A stretch of DNA of 61,168 nt from Pseudomonas mandelii (GTDB lineage Bacteria > Pseudomonadota > Gammaproteobacteria > Pseudomonadales > Pseudomonadaceae), in assembly GCF_006438925.1 (NCBI RefSeq), contig NZ_RCZA01000018.1, positions 1 through 61,168 of the forward strand, given 5' to 3'. Position 1 is the stretch's first letter. Every line of letters starts with the position of its first letter. Of this stretch, positions 34,028 to 41,973 are shown piece after piece. The translations under genes were made by a program, and so were the position numbers. The notes below the pieces were generated by a model. That model had not been told where the DNA came from, searched no databases, and worked only from the letters and a program-made list of their open reading frames with translations.

Positions 34028-34537
34028 TCAGCGCAGCGCTTTACGGTTACGCAATGTGAGCAGCGGCACCAGCACCACGACCAGCACAAAGGCTAGCAGC
34101 GCCCACTGTGCAAGCGACAGACCGAGGATCGGCGGGTACGGCGTGGAGCAGAAGCCGTCGACCTGGAAGCCCAGCGGGAAGATCTTCGCCAGTGGCAAAC
34201 CGTCGACTATCGGTTGCAGTACATCGATGCCGCAGCTCACCGCCGGATAGAACTGGGTATAGACGTGATGCCCGGCCACCCCGACGCCTGCCAGGGCGCA
34301 GATCACCACCAGCGTTTCAAATACCGTGATGCTGCGGCGGGTGCGCATGGCCGCGCCGATGAACGCGAAGAGCGCGATCAGCAGCAACGCATAACGTTGC
34401 AGGATGCACAGCGGGCATGGCGCCTCGCCCAGAACAATTTGCATGTACAGCGCGCCACCGATCAGTGCCAGGCAGATGATGCCCAGCAACACCAGATAGC
34501 GCCGTTCACGGCTCAACCGCATCGTTTCCTCGCTCAT
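34028..34537 (-). CDS. dsbB: Disulfide bond formation protein B
   Basis: This 169-aa membrane protein has four transmembrane helices and both redox pairs: CPLC after helix 2, and the periplasmic-loop cysteines in AVSCGID and GFCSTPYPP. It reoxidises DsbA and passes electrons to quinone. The position next to the cyo oxidase is functionally sensible, as both draw on the quinone pool. It is transcribed alone, with a terminator behind it. Confidence 0.95.
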   Translation of the reverse strand: MSEETMRLSRERRYLVLLGIICLALIGGALYMQIVLGEAPCPLCILQRYALLLIALFAFIGAAMRTRRSITVFETLVVICALAGVGVAGHHVYTQFYPAVSCGIDVLQPIVDGLPLAKIFPLGFQVDGFCSTPYPPILGLSLAQWALLAFVLVVVLVPLLTLRNRKALR

Positions 34538-34696
34538 TGCGTTTCCCTTCTAAATATCGATTGCCCAGAAGTCTACACGCTGGCCCTGACCTTTGAGAGT
34601 CCGGTGCGCGCAGCGGGGTATCGGGGAATAGACGACGGGCCGGTTAAGAAGGGATTAACTTCGGGCTATTTCCAGAGATTTGCATGATCCCACGAC

Positions 34697-34766
34697 CGCA
34701 TCGCCAGCAGGCTGGCTCCCACTTTGGAATGCATCCAACTGTGGGAGCCAGCCTGCTGGCGATGCG
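34697..34766. repeat. Perfect inverted REP doublet
   Basis: The 26-bp arms 34697-34722 and 34741-34766 are exact reverse complements (CGCATCGCCAGCAGGCTGGC...). They end just beyond the stop of the binding-protein gene and may stabilise or end its mRNA. Confidence 0.85.
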
Positions 34767-34771
34767 TTTGA

Positions 34772-35548
34772 TCAGTCGCCGTAAATATCGGATTTGAAGT
34801 ACTTCTCTGAAATCTTCTGGTATTCGCCACTGGCGCGAATACCGTCGATGGCCGTGTTCAGCTCGGAGACCAACTCAGTGTTGCCCTTGCGCACCGCAAT
34901 CCCGGCGCCCTCGCCCACGTATTTCGGATCCTTGAGCTCCGGCCCGACAAAGGCATAACCCTTGCCACGCGGCATCGTCAGGAAGTCATTCAGCGGGATG
35001 GTATCGGCAAAAATGGCATCGAGGCGACCGGCAGCCAGATCCATGTAGATCTCTTCGTTGTTGCCGTAACGCTTGACGTTGATACCCTTCGGCTCGAAAA
35101 CCTCAGTGGCGTAACGGTCAGTGGTGGTTGCGCGCTGCACGCCAACCGTCTTGCCCTTGAGGCTGGCGTACTGGTCATCCACGACCGCTCCGTCCTTCAT
35201 CACCAGACGCGATGAAGTGAAGTAATACTTGTGGGTGAAATCCACGGACTTCTTACGGTCTTCGTTGATGGTCATGGACGACAGCGCCATGTCGATTTTC
35301 TTCACTTTAAGGGAAGGAATCAGACCGTCGAACTCACCTTCGACCCAAACGCACTTGACCTTCATCTGCGCGCACAGGGCATTGCCGATGTCGTAGTCGA
35401 ACCCGACAATCTCACCTTTATCGGTTTTGGACGCGAACGGTGGATAAGCCGCTTCGATGCCGATGCGCAGGGTTTTATCGGCGGCGAACAGGCTGCTGCA
35501 CGCCAACAGGCTCAGAGCCAGACCGGTGATGAGGGGGAATTTCTTCAT
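34772..35548 (-). CDS. ABC transporter periplasmic amino-acid-binding protein
   Basis: This 258-aa protein has a signal peptide (MKKFPLITGLALSLLACSSLFA) and the SBP_bac_3 fold: LRIGIEAAYPPFASK, GFDYDIGNALCAQM, GEFDGLIPSLKVKKIDMAL. These features match basic amino-acid binders (lysine/arginine/ornithine or histidine). No permease or ATPase gene is next to it, so it must serve a transporter encoded elsewhere. Confidence 0.88.
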   Translation of the reverse strand: MKKFPLITGLALSLLACSSLFAADKTLRIGIEAAYPPFASKTDKGEIVGFDYDIGNALCAQMKVKCVWVEGEFDGLIPSLKVKKIDMALSSMTINEDRKKSVDFTHKYYFTSSRLVMKDGAVVDDQYASLKGKTVGVQRATTTDRYATEVFEPKGINVKRYGNNEEIYMDLAAGRLDAIFADTIPLNDFLTMPRGKGYAFVGPELKDPKYVGEGAGIAVRKGNTELVSELNTAIDGIRASGEYQKISEKYFKSDIYGD

Positions 35549-35857
35549 GTTCGTTCTCTCGCGGGTTGTTGTTGGTTTGGCAAGACAGAAGAAAGAGCAG
35601 AAACAGGGGAACGCCTTTTTTTGTACTTATAATTCCATACTGGACTTTTATGTATTGGCCGTCAATCAGGGCGATCGAGGAAGTACGGGGCGGTGGTCGG
35701 GCGGTGAGTCATCGGGATTTTTGGTGTTGCTGATGGCCTCTTCGCGAGCAGGCTCGCTCCCACATTTGATCTCCATTTACACAAATTCTGTGTACGACAT
35801 AGATTCCCTGTGGGAGCGAGCCTGCTCGCGAAGGCGTAATTGCAGAAACCGCAGGAA
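35549..35857. other. Intergenic region with an REP doublet
   Basis: There is no supported ORF. It holds the promoter of the binding-protein gene on its left and, between the two genes, an inverted pair of GCGAGC-type REPs (35741-35764 and 35809-35832, 24-bp arms) close to the moaE stop. Confidence 0.6.
35741..35832. repeat. Inverted REP doublet
   Basis: TTCGCGAGCAGGCTCGCTCC... and its exact reverse complement are 44 nt apart. They fall 25 nt past the moaE stop and are likely in its 3' untranslated region. Confidence 0.8.
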
Positions 35858-36310
35858 CTACTGCTTCCAGCGATCCGCCGCCGCATGATCGCTGTCACGC
35901 CCTTCAACCCAACGCGACCCGTCAGGGGTGTTTTCTTTCTTCCAGAACGGTGCGCGGGTTTTCAGGTAGTCCATGACAAAGGCGCAGGCATCGAATGCGG
36001 CCTGGCGATGGGCGCTGGCAGCGCCAACGAAGACGATCGGCTCCCCCGGTTCCAGGGCGCCGATGCGATGCAGCACTTCGAGTTTGAGCAGCGGCCAGCG
36101 CTGCTCGGCCTCTGTGGCGATCTTGGCGAGGGCTTTTTCGGTCATGCCCGGGTAGTGCTCAAGGAACATCCCGGCGACGTCGAGACCGTCATTGAAGTCG
36201 CGAACATAGCCGACAAAACTCACCACCGCACCAACGCCCACATTGGCGGCGTGCATGGCATTGACTTCAGCACCCGGATCGAACGCCGTGGATTGCACGC
36301 GAATCGCCAT
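35858..36310 (-). CDS. moaE: Molybdopterin synthase catalytic subunit
   Basis: This 150-aa protein matches MoaE: GAVVSFVGYVRDFN, then LEHYPGMTEKAL, ASAHRQAAFDACAFVMDYLK and the catalytic lysine segment APFWKKE. It transfers sulfur from MoaD-thiocarboxylate to precursor Z (cPMP), giving molybdopterin. It lies 3 nt after moaD. The product is needed by molybdoenzymes such as FdsA in this window. Confidence 0.95.
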   Translation of the reverse strand: MAIRVQSTAFDPGAEVNAMHAANVGVGAVVSFVGYVRDFNDGLDVAGMFLEHYPGMTEKALAKIATEAEQRWPLLKLEVLHRIGALEPGEPIVFVGAASAHRQAAFDACAFVMDYLKTRAPFWKKENTPDGSRWVEGRDSDHAAADRWKQ

Positions 36311-36313
36311 GGC

Positions 36314-36556
36314 TCAGCCTCCGGTCACGGTCGGAAAAAAGGCCACTTCATCGCCATCGCTCACCGGCTCATCGAGCTGGCACAGGTCTTCGTTGCGGGC
36401 GCACATCAAGTTTTGCTCGCTCAACACTTCGGCACCGTCACGCTGGGACAGCAGCGCACGCACATCGTCGACCGTGGCGAAATCACCTTCAACCTTCACC
36501 GAGTCCACGCCGAGCGCCTCACGGTAACGGGCAAAAAACTTCACGGTGACGTTCAT
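36314..36556 (-). CDS. moaD: Molybdopterin synthase sulfur-carrier subunit
   Basis: This 80-aa ubiquitin-fold protein ends in the required VTGG, whose terminal Gly is thiocarboxylated. It carries sulfur to MoaE. It overlaps moaC by 4 nt. Confidence 0.94.
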   Translation of the reverse strand: MNVTVKFFARYREALGVDSVKVEGDFATVDDVRALLSQRDGAEVLSEQNLMCARNEDLCQLDEPVSDGDEVAFFPTVTGG

Positions 36557-37026
36557 GGCTGATCCGCCTGGAAATGGCCGCTCTTGCCGCCGAGCTTCTC
36601 CAGCAGCCGCACGCTTTCAATAGTCATGCCGCGATCCACGGCTTTGCACATGTCGTAGATAGTCAGCGCCGCGACGCTGGCGGCGGTCAGGGCTTCCATC
36701 TCTACGCCGGTCTGCCCGGACAACTTGCAGCGCGCGACGATGCGCACGGTGTCGTCGCCTTCGGCACTGAGCTCGACCTTGACGCCGGTGAGCAGCAGTG
36801 GATGGCACAGAGGGATCAGATCGCTGGTTTTCTTCGCCGCTTGAATGCCGGCGATACGCGCCACGGCGAACACATCACCCTTGGGGTGACCGCCGCTGAC
36901 GATCATCTGCAGGGTTTCGGGCAGCATGCGCACCAGCGCTTGGGCCGTCGCTTCACGGAACGTCACGGCTTTTTCAGTGACGTCGACCATATTGGCGCGA
37001 CCTTGGGAATCGAGATGAGTCAGCAC
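36553..37026 (-). CDS. moaC: Cyclic pyranopterin monophosphate synthase
   Basis: This 157-aa protein has MoaC blocks: GRANMVDVTEKAVTFREA, KTSDLIPLCHPLLLTGV and GVEMEALTAASVAALTIYDM. It forms cPMP, the first stable molybdopterin precursor. I chose GTG 37026 because AGGAG lies 7 nt before it. It leads a leftward moaC-moaD-moaE operon. Confidence 0.94.
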   Translation of the reverse strand: MLTHLDSQGRANMVDVTEKAVTFREATAQALVRMLPETLQMIVSGGHPKGDVFAVARIAGIQAAKKTSDLIPLCHPLLLTGVKVELSAEGDDTVRIVARCKLSGQTGVEMEALTAASVAALTIYDMCKAVDRGMTIESVRLLEKLGGKSGHFQADQP

Positions 37027-37112
37027 AGGGATACTCCTGATCAGGAGCACCGATTGTAAACCTGCGGGTCAAAATTCCGCACGTTTGATTATCAGGTCCA
37101 CCGTCGATCTCA

Positions 37113-37197
37113 TGTAGGAGCTGCCGAAGGCTGCGATCTTTTGATTTTTGCCATTAAAAGCAAAATCAAAAGATCGCAGCCTTCGGCAGCTCCTACA
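37113..37197. repeat. Long perfect inverted repeat (GTAGGAGCTGC type)
   Basis: The 36-bp arms 37113-37148 and 37162-37197 are exact reverse complements. The unit is a GTAGGAGC...TGCGATC repeat plus an AT-rich end. It lies between moaC and the PhoH-like gene and could fold as a very stable stem. Confidence 0.85.
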
Positions 37198-37240
37198 GAG
37201 ATTTTCGTCCGGCATGAAAATGGGGATTTGTGTGGGGCAT

Positions 37241-37273
37241 AAAAAACCGGGCGGCTTTTAGGCCGCCCGGTTC
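37241..37273 (-). terminator. Rho-independent terminator of the PhoH-like gene
   Basis: On the minus strand a CCGGGCGGC/GCCGCCCGG stem is followed by seven T residues, 12 nt after the stop codon. Confidence 0.85.
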
Positions 37274-37284
37274 GGATGAAGCAG

Positions 37285-38679
37285 TTACAAATGCGATTCG
37301 GCGTATTCGGCCAGAATCGAACGTGGCACCCCTTGCAGGGTGATGTGCACACCGTTGGGGAAATCCTTGAAGCGTTCTGTCAGGTAAGTCAGCCCGGAAC
37401 TGGTCGCGGACAGGTAAGGGGTGTCGATCTGTGCCAGGTTGCCCAGGCACACCACTTTCGAACCGGCGCCGGCACGGGTGATGATGGTTTTCATCTGGTG
37501 CGGCGTGAGGTTCTGGCATTCATCGATCAGGATCAGACTCTGCTGGAAGCTGCGGCCTCGAATGTAGTTGAGGGATTTAAACTGCAACGGCACTTTGCTG
37601 AGGATGTAATCGACACTGCCATGGGTGTTTTCGTCATCCATGTGCAAGGCTTCGAGGTTGTCGGTGATGGCGCCCAGCCAAGGCTCCATTTTTTCCGCTT
37701 CAGTGCCGGGAAGGAAACCGATCTCCTGGTCCAGGCCCTGCACGCTGCGGGTCGCGATGATCCGGCGATAGCGTTTGCTGACCATGGTCTGCTCGATCGC
37801 CGCCGCCAGTGCGAGGATGGTTTTACCGGAACCGGCTGCCCCAGTCAGGTTGACCAGGTGGATATCCGGGTCGAGCAAGGCGTACAGCGCCAGGCTTTGA
37901 TAGATGTCACGCGGTTTCAGGCCCCAGGCTTCCTGATGCAACAGGGGTTCCTGATGCAGGTCGAGAATCAGCAGCTTGTCTTCCTCGATCTCCTTGATCC
38001 AGCCGACAAAGCCCTGTTCATCGATGATGAACTCGTTGACGTGTACCGCCGGCAGGTTGTCGATCAGTTGCACCTGGTGCCAAGTGCGGCCATGGTCCTG
38101 ACGGGTGTCGACATTCCTCACACGGTCCCAGAAGGAGCCGGTCATGTTGTGATAACCGTTGGGCAGCAGCGACACATCGTCAACCAGTTGGTCGGTGCTG
38201 TAATCCTCGGCCGCAATCCCGCAAGCCCGGGCCTTGAGGCGCATGTTGATGTCTTTGGTGACCAGCACCACGGGCAGCTTTGGTTCGCGCGCGTGCAGGT
38301 CGATCAACTGGTTGATGATGATGTTGTCGTTCAGGTGCTCGGGCAGAATGATGTTCGGTTCTGCACGCTTGCTCATCAGAATTGACAGCAAACCCTTGGG
38401 CCCACTCTTGCCGCGCTGGATCGGCACACCGAGCTCGACGTCTTCAGGACTGGCATCGCCCAGGGTCTTGTCGATCAGGCGAATCGCCTGACGGCATTCC
38501 GCAGCCACGCTGTGATGCCCGCTCTTGAGCTTGTCGAGCTCCTCAAGCACGGTCATCGGGATGGCGACGTGGTGTTCTTCGAAGTTAAGCAGGGCGTTTG
38601 GATCGTGAATCAATACGTTGGTATCGAGTACATAAAGGATTGGCTGGTTGGAGGAAAAGCTACGTCCGTGATCATCCAT
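37285..38679 (-). CDS. PIN-domain PhoH-family ATPase
   Basis: This 464-aa protein joins an N-terminal PIN nuclease-like domain (VLDTNVLIHDP, then LEELDKLKSG and LVTKDINMRLKA, giving the acidic metal-binding residues) to a PhoH ATPase (Walker A GAAGSGKT near 285, Walker B ILIDECQN near 395). Such PhoH2-type proteins have RNA helicase and ribonuclease activity. It is a single-gene unit with its own terminator. The cellular target is unknown. Confidence 0.9.
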   Translation of the reverse strand: MDDHGRSFSSNQPILYVLDTNVLIHDPNALLNFEEHHVAIPMTVLEELDKLKSGHHSVAAECRQAIRLIDKTLGDASPEDVELGVPIQRGKSGPKGLLSILMSKRAEPNIILPEHLNDNIIINQLIDLHAREPKLPVVLVTKDINMRLKARACGIAAEDYSTDQLVDDVSLLPNGYHNMTGSFWDRVRNVDTRQDHGRTWHQVQLIDNLPAVHVNEFIIDEQGFVGWIKEIEEDKLLILDLHQEPLLHQEAWGLKPRDIYQSLALYALLDPDIHLVNLTGAAGSGKTILALAAAIEQTMVSKRYRRIIATRSVQGLDQEIGFLPGTEAEKMEPWLGAITDNLEALHMDDENTHGSVDYILSKVPLQFKSLNYIRGRSFQQSLILIDECQNLTPHQMKTIITRAGAGSKVVCLGNLAQIDTPYLSATSSGLTYLTERFKDFPNGVHITLQGVPRSILAEYAESHL

Positions 38680-39029
38680 ACTCGGTCACCTTTGTGGGAG
38701 CCAGTCGACGCAATACCGTGACAGTGCTGCGCCTCGAAGTGGCCACCGAATTCACCCCGCACTACCGACAAAGAGCGGACGCAAGTGAACTGCATCAAGC
38801 TGGGTCTTGGAAGACGCCACCTGTGTTGCAGGTTTCGGCGGTCTGTCTTCGTAATACTCCAAAACCTGTGACAGAAAAAAGTACTTTGACGTTTTTTTGA
38901 TGTTTATTTTTCAGAGTGACCAATAGCACTAGGCGGATTGCCATCACCCCGTTAAAGTCGGAAGTCCGCCTGCACCGAATTCTCGCCAAAAATCGCCCAC
39001 CGCCCAATGTTTACTGCCTTTCGCCGTTT
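38680..39029. other. Intergenic region between the PhoH-like and deacetylase-like genes
   Basis: There is no supported ORF. It holds the PhoH-like gene's upstream region; an AT-rich segment at 38870-38915 could include a promoter. No REP or other repeat was noticed. Confidence 0.4.
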
Positions 39030-40154
39030 TCAGCGAAACGCGTCCTGACAGTCTTCCCAGCCGATTCCGCTTTGCGCCGTTTGCGTGATGAGCCAGGGCA
39101 TCGCCGTTTTCAGCGCATCCTGCTTCACGTTGAAGTTGATCACCCCGTGGCGCCACAACAACATCAGGCTCAACACCCGTTGCGCGCTCTGATTGGCTTT
39201 TAGCTTGCCGGCACCATCCTGGGCATCGATATCCCACAGCGCCACCTGCAAGCCCTGGGATTTGAAAAATCCTTCAGCGTCAGACCGACGCTGGCCATCG
39301 GGCGGCCGAAACAATGGCACGTAGTTCTCGGGCAGTTTGCTTTTGACCAGCTCGACGCTGCGTCGCACCGAGTCCTGCCAGTCCTGCCAGTGGCTGTGGG
39401 AGCGAAATTCCCAGCCTTGCGCGCCAATGCACTGCTTCGAGTACGTCGCTTGCAGGTTGGCTACCGAACGATCGGCCAGACGGGCCTGGATGTCCTTGCC
39501 GAGGACGAAGAACGTGCCACTCATGTTCGATTTGCGCAGGTATTCCGTGGCCCAGGCGGTGTTATCCGGCGTGGCATTGGCGGCACTGTCGAAGGTCAGC
39601 AAAAACAGCCGGTCATGCATCTGATCGCCGTTGCGCTCATAGTCGCCAAAACGATCGACTTCGCTGCTGGTTTGCGGAAACAGCGCTGCCTTGCGCAATT
39701 GCTCGTCCAGGTACTGGGCGTGGAACAGTCGGCTCGGCTCGGCCCACTTTACGTAGTAGCTCTCATCGCTGACCTGAAACTTGGCGGCTTGCTGGCGCAG
39801 GGTGTCCATGTCCTCGACCAGGAAGCAGAAGGAAGCATCCTGATCGCAGCTCTGCTGGGCGTAGTTGTAGTTGGTCAGCAGCCGCTGCCACATGCGCTGG
39901 CGCAGGTTGTTGATCGATTCCAGATTGACCGTGCGCAACCCCAGGCGCTGGGCCAGGCTCACTTCATCCAGGGATTCGCGGGCCAACAGGACGCGAGAAA
40001 ACATGAGGATCTCGGCCCGTGATGCCACATCAAACAGGGTCGGGCTGTTGAGCTGTTCAGGCCAGGTGCTGCGATCAAGCGTCGCCACATCGCCCGGCGC
40101 CGCCATGGCACCGAAGCTCAAGAGCCAGGCCGAGAATAGAAAAACGATACGCAA
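39030..40154 (-). CDS. Polysaccharide deacetylase-like (NodB fold) protein, possibly inactive
   Basis: This 374-aa protein has a probable signal peptide (LRIVFLFSAWLLSFGAMA). Residues about 205-350 follow the NodB fold: LLTFDSAANA at the position of the usual TFDDGP, then SGTFFVLGKDI, EFRSHSHWQDW, and LFRPPDGQRRSD. The second Asp of the metal site is Ser here, and the histidine pair is altered, so deacetylase activity is doubtful. I prefer TTG 40154 with GGAG upstream; an ATG at 40187 would add residues before the signal. Confidence 0.7.
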   Translation of the reverse strand: MRIVFLFSAWLLSFGAMAAPGDVATLDRSTWPEQLNSPTLFDVASRAEILMFSRVLLARESLDEVSLAQRLGLRTVNLESINNLRQRMWQRLLTNYNYAQQSCDQDASFCFLVEDMDTLRQQAAKFQVSDESYYVKWAEPSRLFHAQYLDEQLRKAALFPQTSSEVDRFGDYERNGDQMHDRLFLLTFDSAANATPDNTAWATEYLRKSNMSGTFFVLGKDIQARLADRSVANLQATYSKQCIGAQGWEFRSHSHWQDWQDSVRRSVELVKSKLPENYVPLFRPPDGQRRSDAEGFFKSQGLQVALWDIDAQDGAGKLKANQSAQRVLSLMLLWRHGVINFNVKQDALKTAMPWLITQTAQSGIGWEDCQDAFR

Positions 40155-40206
40155 TGGGATGTCTCCATAACAAAACCCGCGCGGCACTATAAACCGGGAA
40201 GGTCAA

Positions 40207-40291
40207 AAGATCGCAGCCTCGCTTCGCTCGACAGCTCCTACAGATGTACGCGCACCGTAGGAGCTGTCGAGCGAAGCGAGGCTGCGATCTT
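40207..40291. repeat. Perfect inverted repeat (GTAGGAGCTGTCGAGCGAAGC type)
   Basis: The 35-bp arms 40207-40241 and 40257-40291 are exact reverse complements. It is a different palindromic core from the 37113 pair but shares GTAGGAGCTG...GCTGCGATCTT ends, so the two belong to one superfamily. Confidence 0.85.
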
Positions 40292-40386
40292 GTTCCATGA
40301 CACCACCGATCACCTATGACACCCATAGCTGGAGTCAACAAGGACAACCCCCTAGAATCGCCCCCACGATTAAAGGAGACGACTTC

Positions 40387-41166
40387 ATGCTGATGGTGAT
40401 TTCCCCCGCCAAGACCCTCGATTACGAAACACCGCCGGCGACCCAGCGCTTCACCCAGCCACAATACCTCGACCATTCCCAGGAGCTGATCCTGCAATTG
40501 CGCGAGCTGGCCCCTGCGCAGATCAGCGAGTTGATGCACGTCTCCGACAAGATCGGCGGGCTCAACGCCGCGCGTTTCGGCAGCTGGACGCCCGCGTTCA
40601 CTCCGCAAAACGCCAAGCAGGCACTGCTCGCCTTCAAGGGCGACGTCTACACCGGGTTGAATGCTCAAACCTTCAGCGAGGCCGATTTCGATTACGCCCA
40701 GCAGCACTTGCGCATGTTGTCCGGCCTGTACGGCCTGCTGCGCCCACTGGACCTGATGCAGCCGTATCGACTGGAGATGGGCACCAAACTGGCGAATGCC
40801 CGTGGCAAGGACTTGTATGCCTTCTGGGGCACGCGGATCAGCGAATGGCTGAACGAAGCCCTGGCCGATCAAGGCGACGACGTGCTGCTGAACCTGGCGT
40901 CCAACGAGTACTTCTCGGCGGTCAAACGCAGCGCCCTGAACGCGCGCATCATCAATACCGAATTCAAGGATCTGAAGAACGGGCAGTACAAGATCATCAG
41001 CTTCTACGCGAAAAAGGCCCGCGGCATGATGAGTCGCTTCGTCATTGAAGAGCGCATCAACGACCTGCAAGCCCTCAAGCAGTTCGACGTACAAGGTTAT
41101 CGTTACAGCGCCGAGCAGTCTAAACCGGACAATCTGGTGTTCCTGCGCGATCACGCACCCGAGTAA
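40387..41166 (+). CDS. yaaA: Peroxide stress protein YaaA (DUF328/UPF0246)
   Basis: This 259-aa protein matches YaaA: MLMVISPAKTLDYETP at the start, LSGLYGLLRPLDLMQPYRLEMG in the middle, NLASNEYFSAV and KKARGMMSRFVIE near the end. YaaA limits iron-driven oxidative damage in E. coli and binds DNA. AAAGGAG precedes the ATG. It is followed by a weak terminator at 41313-41337. Confidence 0.93.
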   Translation: MLMVISPAKTLDYETPPATQRFTQPQYLDHSQELILQLRELAPAQISELMHVSDKIGGLNAARFGSWTPAFTPQNAKQALLAFKGDVYTGLNAQTFSEADFDYAQQHLRMLSGLYGLLRPLDLMQPYRLEMGTKLANARGKDLYAFWGTRISEWLNEALADQGDDVLLNLASNEYFSAVKRSALNARIINTEFKDLKNGQYKIISFYAKKARGMMSRFVIEERINDLQALKQFDVQGYRYSAEQSKPDNLVFLRDHAPE

Positions 41167-41312
41167 GCACCCGATTGGCGCACGCCTCATTAACGGGGCG
41201 TGCGCCACGTCCAATCGTCCGACAATCCCCCGCCCCATTCGTCACTTTACTGACGTCAAAAATCAATCACCCGGTTTTCTAACTTTAGTTTCACTCGACT
41301 TTGCTGATTTTT

Positions 41313-41337
41313 TTCAGTAGTGGCACTGAATTTTTTT
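41313..41337 (+). terminator. Terminator after yaaA
   Basis: TTCAGT (41313-41318) pairs with ACTGAA (41325-41330), followed by seven T. The stem is short but the T-run is good. Confidence 0.55.
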
Positions 41338-41412
41338 ATCGGTAGTGGCACATAACTATCTAATCCAACAATAACCCTATGTATCAAGGGCCAAACAGGC
41401 GTTGCTATCAAT

Positions 41413-41583
41413 ATGAAAGCAGTGCCATCTTTTTCAATATTTCAAGAAATTTCAGAATTCGCGATGGGCGGGCTGGAACTATGTCCAAATGCGTCGCTCA
41501 TACCACCGGTAACCATTCTCTCTGAGCTTGTACGAGATAACTTACGCAGAGAAGAGATTCACGTAGCAAAGTTGTCACATTAA
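41413..41583 (+). CDS. Possible 56-aa ORF in the algD upstream region
   Basis: An ATG at 41413 opens 56 codons (MKAVPSFSIFQEISEFAMG...LSH). Codon use is AT-rich, unlike neighbouring genes, and no Shine-Dalgarno is evident. It may be chance, or a remnant of inserted DNA. Confidence 0.2.
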   Translation: MKAVPSFSIFQEISEFAMGGLELCPNASLIPPVTILSELVRDNLRREEIHVAKLSH

Positions 41584-41973
41584 CTTCTGCTTACTGGACC
41601 CTGATTTGGGCAACACATGAAGGATAGGAGATAAACATCATAAATATCCCCTACAAGGCCAAGGCAGCGCCCCTATAAACGTGCTCACCTGAGCACCCAA
41701 CCGCTTGATTTACGGGCTTCTGGCCTGGCATTGAGCGCGCAAGACCTTTGCACGAATGTTTTCTGATTAGAAGACCTGCTGCATAACAGGGCACGCCATA
41801 ACAATAAAAGCCTAGTTGCGCACATCTTGAGTGCATTTATTTAGACACTCGGAACTTATATGCCTGCACGCGGCATTGTGACGCCTTTAAGGCGCACTTC
41901 CGAGTGCACTATCACCGCTGAACACCATTAACTCCGGCCATGTAATGGCTTGATAAACACAGAGGTAATTGCG

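Larger units (their letters stand above)
41167..41973 (+). promoter_or_regulatory. Long upstream region of algD
   Basis: About 800 nt separate yaaA and algD, consistent with the known far-upstream control of alginate genes. CCATTCGTC at 41235-41243 is one base from the AlgR site CCGTTCGTC. GAACTT at 41852-41857 fits the -35 of an AlgU (sigma-22) promoter, although the -10 match is poor. The sequence is unusually AT-rich. Actual start sites cannot be fixed from sequence alone. Confidence 0.45.
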
